Under the pieces are notes generated by a model that made no database searches, was not told the origin of the DNA, and worked only from the letters and a program-made list of their open reading frames with translations. 64,000 nt of DNA from Kangiellaceae bacterium (GTDB taxonomy: Bacteria; Pseudomonadota; Gammaproteobacteria; Enterobacterales; Kangiellaceae): assembly GCA_019090895.1 (NCBI GenBank), contig JAHRVB010000148.1:110320-174319 (forward strand). The letters run 5' to 3'. Below are positions 42,863-51,402 of this stretch, piece by piece; positions within the stretch are counted from its first letter, which is position 1; every line of letters begins with the position of its first letter. The translations under genes were made by a program, and so were the position numbers.

Positions 42863-43522
42863 CTATTCCTTTTTCTCAATAGAAGGAGTGATTGAATCTT
42901 CTGGTCTGTAAAGTTCTTCCGCTTGAGCATTACCTTGAGTTTGGTTGGAATCGTCCTCTTGCTCTATTTCTTCTAAAGGTAAATAGGGGTAAATTTTAAC
43001 CATTACATAGACGAGTAAAATAAGATTCATGCCCATTAAACCAAATAATTTAAACTGAACCCAAAATGATTCTGAATAGCTATAAGCAACGTATAAATTC
43101 AGAAATCCAAATAAGGTATAGACCGTTGCCCAAATGTGGTTTAATCGGCCCCAAAGGGCGGTGGGAGCATCAATCTTCTCTTCTACGGCTTTACTCAACA
43201 TCTCTTCGAGCAGCACCTTACCAAGAATGTGTTGACGATATAGAAAAACTATCGCTGTTACCCATACTAAGACACTGGCCTTCCAAAAAATAAACGCGGG
43301 ATCTCTGAAGAACAATGTTAGACCCCCCATAACCAGAGTGATAACCAAGGTCCATAGGTGCAGTTTCTCGAATTTACCCGTGAGTAACCTTGTGCCAATA
43401 TTTTGGATTACAACGGCGATCATTAGAGCTATGACCGCTGGGTACATAGGGTTCTCATCGGGCGAAAAAACATAGACACCGACGAAAATTGCAACGGGAA
43501 AGAAATCTAGGAAAAACTTCAT
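42863..43522 (-). CDS. yciB: inner membrane septation protein YciB/IspZ
   Basis: MKFFLDFFPVAIFVGVYVF, KFEKLHLWTLVITLVMGGLTLFFRDPAFIFWK. Confidence 0.93.
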   Translation of the reverse strand: MKFFLDFFPVAIFVGVYVFSPDENPMYPAVIALMIAVVIQNIGTRLLTGKFEKLHLWTLVITLVMGGLTLFFRDPAFIFWKASVLVWVTAIVFLYRQHILGKVLLEEMLSKAVEEKIDAPTALWGRLNHIWATVYTLFGFLNLYVAYSYSESFWVQFKLFGLMGMNLILLVYVMVKIYPYLPLEEIEQEDDSNQTQGNAQAEELYRPEDSITPSIEKKE

Positions 43523-43755
43523 TAAGTAAAGACCAAGTATTCGAATGATTAAAGACAGAAATGATACGCGGATTTGTTAAATTAGACTAATCCAATTGGT
43601 AACAATTCGATTGTTGATAGATATAGTTTATGAACTTGGCTAGAGAGCGAAAATATCGAATGTGGAGAATTCTGTCGCTATACGCCGTATAATAATGTTC
43701 CTAGATTTCAATTACGAACACTAATGTTTTCAACAGCTAACTAACGATACATATC

Positions 43756-44616
43756 ATGCGATACGATTTTCACAGTCACAGCCATTTTTCAGATGGCACT
43801 TTATCACCGACAGAGCTGGTTCAGCGAGCTGAAGAACGGGATATCAATCTCTTAGCATTAAGTGACCATGATTCTGTTAGCGGACTGATAGAAGCAACTA
43901 TCGCTATTGAGCAACAAGGTTTGTCGGTAAAATTAATCAACGCAATCGAAATATCCGCCCAAACTGATTTTGGAGAAATTCATATTGTAGGATTAGGCAT
44001 TAATCCAAAAGGTCCTGCATTAGTAGAGCAGCTGGCTATCCAGCAGAATAAACGATGGGAAAGAGCTATTTTAGTTTCCGAAAAGCTGGATTCGCTCAAT
44101 GTTCCTGGTGTTCTTGATTTCCTCCGTCAAAATTGTGTAGAAGTGGTGACTCGAACTCATATGGCAAGAGCGTTGGTGGAGCTGGGTCATGTCAAAGATA
44201 ATCAGCAAGCCTTTAAAAAATACCTGGGTAAAAAAGGCCGAGTAAAAGTACCAGCTAGCTGGATGCCAATGGAACAGGCAATTGAACTTATTCATCAAAG
44301 TGGTGGGCTGGCAGTTATTGCTCATCCGACCCGGTATCCTGTGTCTAACCGCCGATTGTCTTACCTAATTGAAGAATTTAAGCTCGCTGGCGGGGACGGA
44401 ATAGAAGTGAGTTATCCAAGTCTTAATCCCGATAAACGAATTTGGTTAGAGGCGCTAAGGGACAAACATGATCTTTTAGCCTCAGCGGGATCTGATTTTC
44501 ATTATCCCGATCTGCGTTGGACCGATTTAGGTCGATTCCCTCCGGTTGATGTGAACGTTCCACATGTTATCGATAAATTGCAGTTCGTCAGTGAGTCGTC
44601 TCTAAATTTACAGTAG
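43756..44616 (+). CDS. PHP-domain phosphoesterase (TrpH/YciV, RNase AM type)
   Basis: YDFHSHSHFSDGTLSPTELV, LALSDHDSVSG, AVIAHPTRYP. Confidence 0.93.
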   Translation: MRYDFHSHSHFSDGTLSPTELVQRAEERDINLLALSDHDSVSGLIEATIAIEQQGLSVKLINAIEISAQTDFGEIHIVGLGINPKGPALVEQLAIQQNKRWERAILVSEKLDSLNVPGVLDFLRQNCVEVVTRTHMARALVELGHVKDNQQAFKKYLGKKGRVKVPASWMPMEQAIELIHQSGGLAVIAHPTRYPVSNRRLSYLIEEFKLAGGDGIEVSYPSLNPDKRIWLEALRDKHDLLASAGSDFHYPDLRWTDLGRFPPVDVNVPHVIDKLQFVSESSLNLQ

Positions 44617-44874
44617 TCTGAAAATTTGGAATTGAATTCCAATTTAAAGCAAATGTAAAGCTACCAATAAGCTGGATAAAATGTCTTTTGATTGCATTTT
44701 TTAGCCAGTTTTTGAGATTCGAGTGTATGTTGTTATACTGAATTTAAAGGGATAGATTCGATTATTTAATATGATTAATATTGGAAGGCAGACGCACTGC
44801 GTCCCATCTAATCGCGGAATCTCAGTGAAAAAAATTTTCGACAGTATTTTCGCTAACCAAGCAGACACTTAATA

Positions 44875-45498
44875 ATGACCCAATATTTAGAGTTACATCC
44901 TGAAAATCCACAGCAACGACTGATTGCCCAAGCCGTCAAAATCGTGCGTGCAGGTGGGTTAATCGTTTATCCGACAGATTCAGGGTACGCGTTGGGGTGT
45001 CATATTGGAGATAAGAAGGCACTTGATCGTGTTCGGCAAATACGAAAACTCGATAAGAAGCATAATTTCACGCTCATTTGTAGAGATCTTTCAGAATTAG
45101 CCAATTTTGCTAGAGTCGATAATAGCTCTTTCCGGGTATTAAGAAATCACACGCCTGGACCCTATACTTTTATACTAAGAGCCTCACCTGAAGTGCCTAA
45201 TCGGTTGCAACATCCGAAACGTAAGACTATCGGAATCAGAGTGCCTGCTCATCCTGTGGCTCTCGCATTATTAGAAGAACTCGGCGAACCACTGATGAGC
45301 ACGAGTTTAATTATGCCCGATCAAGAGTTCACCTTAGTTGATGAAGATGAAATTAGAAGCCAGCTTGATGGTCGCGTAGATTTAGTTATTCATGCAGGGC
45401 ATACCAGTGATATTCCAACCACCGTAGTCGATCTTATGGATGGATTTGCCCAGGTAATTAGACGCGGGGCGGGGCACCCTGAAGAATTTGAAAACTAA
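44875..45498 (+). CDS. yciO: Sua5/YciO/YrdC family protein
   Basis: GGLIVYPTDSGYALGC, IRKLDKKHNFTLICRDLSELA, GPYTFIL. Confidence 0.93.
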   Translation: MTQYLELHPENPQQRLIAQAVKIVRAGGLIVYPTDSGYALGCHIGDKKALDRVRQIRKLDKKHNFTLICRDLSELANFARVDNSSFRVLRNHTPGPYTFILRASPEVPNRLQHPKRKTIGIRVPAHPVALALLEELGEPLMSTSLIMPDQEFTLVDEDEIRSQLDGRVDLVIHAGHTSDIPTTVVDLMDGFAQVIRRGAGHPEEFEN

Positions 45499-45594
45499 AG
45501 AATATTAAGGATTGCATTCAACCCTGCTTTGTATATAATTGCCCGCTCCAACGAAAAGTCCCCTGTCAACTTCGTTGGAATCTGCAGTTTTTAA

Positions 45595-45679
45595 GCCAGT
45601 GTGGTGGAATTGGTAGACACAGGGGATTCAAAATCCCCCGCCTTCGGGTGTGACGGTTCGAGTCCGTCCACTGGTACCA
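45595..45679 (+). tRNA. tRNA-Leu (anticodon CAA), CCA encoded
   Basis: Acceptor GCCAGTG/CACTGGT, anticodon arm GGGGA-TTCAAAA-TCCCC, long variable arm, T arm GACGG-TTCGAGT-CCGTC, CCA. Confidence 0.96.
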
Positions 45680-45694
45680 AATATTAAACACTTT

Positions 45695-45721
45695 AAAGCC
45701 CTGTTTTTACAGGGCTTTTTT
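45695..45721 (+). terminator. tRNA-Leu intrinsic terminator
   Basis: AAAGCCCTG-TTTTTA-CAGGGCTTT TTT. Confidence 0.9.
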
Positions 45722-46215
45722 GTATCTTGAGTTTGAGAATTCTATTGTCTGATTCATCTGTTTGTCTTCCAGTGCATTTCCGCTGGAGAAGGGTTGTAAT
45801 TGATTGTTAGTAGTCATTGGTGAATGCAATAGGTTTTGTTATCCGGCAGTAGGGAGAGCGGATATTTGTAATAGCTCGTAGTGATATATTCGGAATTTCT
45901 ACTGCCAACTTGGTTAAAACCCAGTTGTTGCAGTTGTGCTCTTGCCAATGAGAACTAATAACTAGCAATACGTTTTTGTAGTTGGTAGCCCAAAGTATCA
46001 TTCATTTGACAGTACAGCGCGATGAGCGCGTTTTGTGGTATTTTATTGATCAGGATTCATATAAAGATTAATGACAGACCTGAGATAAATATTGAGATAT
46101 GAAACCCATTCAACTTTAATAGACTTTAACGTAGTTAGCAGTAAGAACTAAATTAGTTAGATAATAAAAAGTACCGACTATACTGAATATTCCAGTAAAT
46201 AACAGGGATGATATA

Positions 46216-47760
46216 ATGCAAGACAATCTCCACAGAACAGTACTATTGTGTTTTTCTTTTCTATTTATATTTTCAAATGTAAAGACTGAAGCAGCTTCTA
46301 GTGAAGACTGTGCTATACAGCCTCATTTAACGTTCGAAATATCAATAGACAAAACTTTAGCAGAGAATAGCCCCTCTGGGCGAATGCTGGTTTTAATGTC
46401 GACACAAACAGCTCGCAGCGGTGAATTGATCCCATTTTTTGGAAGTCAGTCTCGTTCAGTGTGGATTGCCGCAAAAGAAGTTAAAAATTTTTCTTCGCGT
46501 CAAGTCATCACTATTGACCCGCTTGACCTTGTCTATCCCAATGCTTTTTGCAATGCACCAGCAGATAAATATTACATAAAAGCAATATTAGACATCGATC
46601 ATAACTTTGCTTATAGTCCGCTGGCCTCTGATGGTGATCTTTATAGTGATACTAAACATCTCGAAATCAATCCTTCTTCATCCAATATCATTCCGTTAAA
46701 ACTTGATAAGCGCCTGCAGCCAACACCGCTAGAAATTCCACCGCAAGTTGAGGAATTAGATTTTATTAGCCCTTCATTAACCAAATTTTGGGGAAGAACC
46801 ATACGAGTAAAAGCACTGGTTTTGTTACCTCCAAATTATGCTGATGAAAGTAAAAACTATCCAACCGTATTCTCAATTCATGGTTTCGGTGTTAGTCAAT
46901 TAGATATTATGAAGTATCAAGTGAAAGCAGTTAAAAGCGCTATGGAAAACGAAAATTACCCGCAAATGATCTGGGTTTTTCCAATAATTCAAACCGCTAT
47001 GGGTAGTCATGTATTTGCCAACTCAGTCAATAATGGTAAGTGGGGGGATACAATGAAAAAAGAGTTGATACCTGCTCTGGAGAAAAAATATCGAATGAAG
47101 TCTAGTGCCAATAATCGATTGCTAACGGGTCATTCATCGGGCGCGTGGGCAGCTCTATGGCTGCAAGTTAATTATCCTGATGATTTTGGTGGCGCATGGG
47201 CTATTGCGCCAGACCCGGTCGACTTTAGAAACTTTGTAGGTATTGACCTAACCAAAATACCAACAGAGAACTTTTATTATGAAGACGATGGAAGTGAAAG
47301 GATTGGGATGAGAGCCGAAGAGAATCAAGGGCAATCAATGAAGGATCTAGCTCAACAGGAATTTGTATTTGGAGATTACGGTGGTCAGGTTTCAACTTTT
47401 GAAGCCGTGTTCAGTCCGCGCGCAAACGATGGAAAGCCGGTGTCTTTGTTTGACCGAAATACAGGGGTTATTGATACACAGGTAGCTAACTACTGGATCA
47501 AAAACTACGACATTTCACATTTCCTGAAAACTAACTGGAAAATGTCAGGAGAAAAAATTGCACGAAAACTTCATATTATTGTTGGTACCAAAGATAATAT
47601 GCGACTGAATGAATCGGCCAAATTGTTGCAACAAACTATCCAATCGCTTGGCGGTAAGAAAGAATTTAAATTCGTTAAAGGAAAGGATCATTGGAGCGTA
47701 GTCGATCAACAACAATTAAACATCATTGCCCATCAAATGTACTCACAAAGCATCAAATAA
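46216..47760 (+). CDS. secreted esterase-family (alpha/beta hydrolase) protein
   Basis: Signal peptide; YPTVFSIHGFGVS, LTGHSSGAWAALWLQVNYPDDFGGAWAIAPDPVD, KGKDHWSV. Confidence 0.85.
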   Translation: MQDNLHRTVLLCFSFLFIFSNVKTEAASSEDCAIQPHLTFEISIDKTLAENSPSGRMLVLMSTQTARSGELIPFFGSQSRSVWIAAKEVKNFSSRQVITIDPLDLVYPNAFCNAPADKYYIKAILDIDHNFAYSPLASDGDLYSDTKHLEINPSSSNIIPLKLDKRLQPTPLEIPPQVEELDFISPSLTKFWGRTIRVKALVLLPPNYADESKNYPTVFSIHGFGVSQLDIMKYQVKAVKSAMENENYPQMIWVFPIIQTAMGSHVFANSVNNGKWGDTMKKELIPALEKKYRMKSSANNRLLTGHSSGAWAALWLQVNYPDDFGGAWAIAPDPVDFRNFVGIDLTKIPTENFYYEDDGSERIGMRAEENQGQSMKDLAQQEFVFGDYGGQVSTFEAVFSPRANDGKPVSLFDRNTGVIDTQVANYWIKNYDISHFLKTNWKMSGEKIARKLHIIVGTKDNMRLNESAKLLQQTIQSLGGKKEFKFVKGKDHWSVVDQQQLNIIAHQMYSQSIK

Positions 47761-47994
47761 CAAAACAGTGAAGAGTTTTATGTTGGAAGCTGAACCATTG
47801 TCTAATTATTTGCCCCTTACTATAGAGGTGTGGTTCCAATTTAGCGATAGTTAACCTTTGATTAAGATAACTGGTGGCAATGTCGGTTATGCAATAAATA
47901 AAGTAATTGAAAGCCTCGATTTTATCGAAATTTTTTTGTGCTCGCGAGTTTTATTCGGTTAGAGTAAATGTCTAGGTTTCTATTTACGAATAAA

Positions 47995-48795
47995 TCAAAC
48001 TAAGGTCAACTGAACTTTTCTATGTTTGGTTGGTACCTTAATCTCTGACTTATCAGTACCTTTTGTGGCGTTCCAGTTGTTGAACGGTAGGTTTAGCGTT
48101 CCCTCAATTCCTTGTCGTACAACTAATGTTATTTTATCGAGTAACTTAAACAATTCACCGTCATCCGATTGAACTGAGTCTGCCCATTCGATTTGATTAT
48201 TTTGGCGATTTGTCAGTTCAAAATAAATACGAATGGTGTGTTGAGAGTCTAGATAACTACCAGAGAGAGTGTACTCTCTTTGATTTATCGACTTGCGTCG
48301 GGGACGTGAAAGCAGGGTATCTGTCACCATAGTCGAAGAGCGAAGTTTTATTTCTTCGATATTCACTAGGTTAGAAATAAGATGACTCGCAATGGATGCA
48401 CCAAGAAAGTTATTGTCACTACTTTTCACAAGCGAACTCTGTGGGGTCAAATTGTTCAGAGGCAATACCGCGAGTGTCACAGTGCTAATCTCACTTACCG
48501 GACAAACAAACTGATACCCTCGACTATGGATTGTTTTTATCATTCTTTGGTTATTACCGTCATCACCTAGAATCTTCCGCGCATTCTTAATGTTATTACT
48601 GAGAGCTGAATCAGAAACGAAGCGGTCGGACCATATATGAGAAAAGATAGCATCCCGAGTGACGACTTTTTCCCTGTTTTCAATCAGTAAGGTAATAATT
48701 TTTAGTACAGCGGGTTCAATATCAACGGCATTGTTAAGAAAAGTTAAAGTTAGTTCATCGGTATTTATTTGATAACGGTCGAATTTAAATATCAT
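47995..48795 (-). CDS. winged-helix (OmpR/CadC-type) regulator with TolB-N-like C-terminal domain
   Basis: IWSDRFVSDSALSNNIKNARKILGDDGNNQRMIKTIHSRGYQFV; then TLAVLPLNNLT..GASIASHLISNL. Start moved to MIFKFDRYQIN, preceded by AGGAGCG. Confidence 0.8.
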   Translation of the reverse strand: MIFKFDRYQINTDELTLTFLNNAVDIEPAVLKIITLLIENREKVVTRDAIFSHIWSDRFVSDSALSNNIKNARKILGDDGNNQRMIKTIHSRGYQFVCPVSEISTVTLAVLPLNNLTPQSSLVKSSDNNFLGASIASHLISNLVNIEEIKLRSSTMVTDTLLSRPRRKSINQREYTLSGSYLDSQHTIRIYFELTNRQNNQIEWADSVQSDDGELFKLLDKITLVVRQGIEGTLNLPFNNWNATKGTDKSEIKVPTKHRKVQLTLV

Positions 48796-48879
48796 GGTAA
48801 ACGCTCCTGAAACTAACTTATCCTCTAAGTTTGTCGGCAACCGTAAGTTTTATTTCTTAAATCAAAAAAACTAACTCGT

Positions 48880-49239
48880 TTAAATACTGATAACTTCATC
48901 AGGTTGGTTCATCGCTAAAAACTCTTCAGGTAATCTGGGTTCTGGTAACGCTAAAATATACACGACACGGTCTTTTATCGCGCCTTCTGCATGTAATTCT
49001 CCTGCTGGAACAACAATCTTGTCGCCTGCAGAAACCACTGTTCTTTTATCTGTCTCAGCATCCAGAAAATCAGTTTCTCCTTCCATAATGTAGGCATGAA
49101 CCTCATCTTTATGCCAATGTGTGGGTGGGCCTTCGGTTGCACCTGATACAAATGTGGTTGGCCAAGTGTTATTTTTAATGATATCCGCAAGGACTTGTTC
49201 TTTATTGGTAAAAAAACCTTTGTGAAATTGTAATGACAT
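48880..49239 (-). CDS. cupin-domain protein
   Basis: GPPTHWHKDEVHAYIMEGETDFLD and VPAGELHAEG. Confidence 0.85.
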   Translation of the reverse strand: MSLQFHKGFFTNKEQVLADIIKNNTWPTTFVSGATEGPPTHWHKDEVHAYIMEGETDFLDAETDKRTVVSAGDKIVVPAGELHAEGAIKDRVVYILALPEPRLPEEFLAMNQPDEVISI

Positions 49240-49291
49240 AGCTGCATTCCTTCTATTTTGTGGTGATTGATTTTACATGTAGAGCTGACGA

Positions 49292-49306
49292 TTGCTAGAA
49301 TAGCAA
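49292..49306. promoter_or_regulatory. candidate LysR-type operator (T-N11-A)
   Basis: TTGCTA-GAA-TAGCAA in the divergent cupin/LysR gap. Confidence 0.6.
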
Positions 49307-49365
49307 AGGGTGACTTGTGCAGTAAATAGCGTTATAGTCATTTCATTGATGCGGGAGATGCACGA

Positions 49366-50280
49366 ATGGACTTAAGAAGTATTCAACTTTTTGTTGATGT
49401 GATGAAAAATGACAGCTTCGCAAATGTTGCCAGAATTCGAAATGTCGATCCTTCTTCAGTGTCTCGCACCATTAGAAATCTAGAACAAAGACTTGGATTT
49501 AGGCTATTTCAGCGGACAACTCGGAGACTAGCGCCAACCGAGGCAGGTCAGTCATACTTTAATCAAGTCAATGATTTAGTGGATGCGTTGCTAGTTGCTG
49601 GTGATCAAGCATTAGCTCTCTCAAATCAACCCATTGGAACCCTAAGAGTAACTGCCTGCACTTCATTCGGACAAAAAATGTTGGTGCCAGTGCTACCAAT
49701 AATGAAAAAGAGGTACCCCAAATTAGCAATCGAGCTAGTATTGACCGATAATCAAATCGATATCGTCGAGCAAAAAATTGATGTGGCAATTCGATTTGGC
49801 AAGAAAGCAACGGGTGATTTTGTCTATTCAGAGTTAGCGCCAAGGATATTCAAGGTGTGTGCTGGGGCAGAGTTTGTTGAAAGAAATAATATAACAGATG
49901 ATCCTCATTGTATTAGCCAGCTCGACTGTTTACGCTTTTCAATTCCAGGATACAGAGACTACTGGAAATTCAGAAAACCAAATAAAAAAGAAATCAAAGT
50001 GGCTGTCTCAGGCAATTTTTTAATTTCTCACGGTATGACAATGACTGCGAGCGCAGTTGCCAACTTAGGTATTGCGTTACTTCCAGATTGGTTGTGTCGG
50101 GACGAAATTGCTAACGGACAATTGATTGACTTATTTCCAGAGTACGAATGTGCGGCGGCCGATTTCGATACGTCAACATGGTTGGTTTATCCAAGCAATG
50201 ACTATATGCCTCTAAAACTAAGCGTTTTTATTGACTGTTTAAAAGAACAAATTCCTGAACTTATTGCTAATGGTCACTGA
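49366..50280 (+). CDS. LysR-family transcriptional regulator
   Basis: MDLRSIQLFVDVMKNDSFANVARIRNVDPSSVSRTIRNLEQRLGFRLFQRTTRRLAPTEAG. Confidence 0.95.
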   Translation: MDLRSIQLFVDVMKNDSFANVARIRNVDPSSVSRTIRNLEQRLGFRLFQRTTRRLAPTEAGQSYFNQVNDLVDALLVAGDQALALSNQPIGTLRVTACTSFGQKMLVPVLPIMKKRYPKLAIELVLTDNQIDIVEQKIDVAIRFGKKATGDFVYSELAPRIFKVCAGAEFVERNNITDDPHCISQLDCLRFSIPGYRDYWKFRKPNKKEIKVAVSGNFLISHGMTMTASAVANLGIALLPDWLCRDEIANGQLIDLFPEYECAAADFDTSTWLVYPSNDYMPLKLSVFIDCLKEQIPELIANGH

Positions 50281-50675
50281 AGCAGGGGGGGCGAAGTTGA
50301 TTGTTCTATTAGACTTAGTAAGAGTAGCTTACTGAACGCTAACGCGATTAGAATTTAACTTTCTTCGATTAATGCACTCGATTGAGAAATTAATTGTAAG
50401 GGCTAGTCATTGCAACTCCTGATAGAGCGTGGGTAATACTGCATGGAAAATGGTTCTTCATAATTCGAACCCGATACTAACTAAAAGATTTAGTTCCAGA
50501 AGGTATAAATATTTCTTAGAAAACTTGCAAGCGATTGCAGTGGGTGAATATTCAAACAAAAAAAGAAAGCACTTAAACTGAAGGAATGTTTTGACAAAAA
50601 AACTACCTGAATTCATGAAGTTAGATCCTTTAGTTAGAGTGTAGAGTAGATGGCTGGAATACTTTATATTGTCAA

Positions 50676-50714
50676 ATAAAGCCGTCTTATAGGTAAATTA
50701 ATAGACGGCTTTAT
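50676..50714 (-). terminator. candidate terminator downstream of the frameshifted gene
   Basis: 12-bp perfect inverted repeat ATAAAGCCGTCT/AGACGGCTTTAT; minus strand continues TTTATTTG. Confidence 0.65.
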
Positions 50715-50781
50715 CGAGTTTAGCGGTTTGTTTATTCTTATTTAGCAGATATGTAATTGATGAACTGGATAAAAAGACAGT

Positions 50782-51164
50782 TCAACTTTCTTCAACAGAG
50801 TAAAGCGAGTTTGATTTACATTCTGAGACTTTATCAAAGCTATCATTAATCTTCTTTCCAGCTTTAGTTTTTATCGCGGCGTTTTTAGCAACCCAAAAGT
50901 CCATATTTGGAAATGAGTCGACAAAAATGAATCCGTCTAAGTCGCCCACAATCGCTTTAGCGATATAGCTTTTTATATCACCGCCTTTCACTGCTTTATT
51001 GACAAACTTAACCCAGTTTTTATTGAGCTTTTTAACATCATCAATTGATTTTCCGTCTTTGGTTTTACATGACCAAACTTGTTCGATTCGTGTATCGGCG
51101 GTAGTTGTTAGACCATTCCAAGAATGGTGAATAGTGCGAGTGCTTTGATAAAAAATGATTTCAT
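50782..51164 (-). pseudogene. small exported protein of unknown function, frameshifted after its signal peptide
   Basis: ATG with AAGGAAAC RBS encodes MKSFFIKALALFTILG then stops; the -1 frame continues GLTTTADTRIEQVWSCKTKDGKSIDDVKKLNKNWVKFVNKAVKGGDIKSY...EES. 383 nt, not a multiple of 3. Confidence 0.8.
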
Positions 51165-51402
51165 AATAGTTTCCTTTAATAAGATTATTATTGAGAACGA
51201 CTTTTTACTGCACGTGCTTAATTAGGAACAAAACAGATAGTTTTAATGGCACGTTGGTTAAATCATCACCAATAAGCGGCAGCGGTCAACTAAAATGGTT
51301 TCGCATACGGAGCCAGTGCAACTTATTTAACATTTCAAATTAGACATTTATCATTAGAACAGATAGAGTCACCGCCAATTATAAATTCGTTGGGTATGTT
51401 TA

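Noticed and set aside
44626-44642. TTGGAATT-G-AATTCCAA palindrome after the PHP-domain gene
   Set aside because: Looks like an ordinary weak 3' hairpin for that gene; no further structure.
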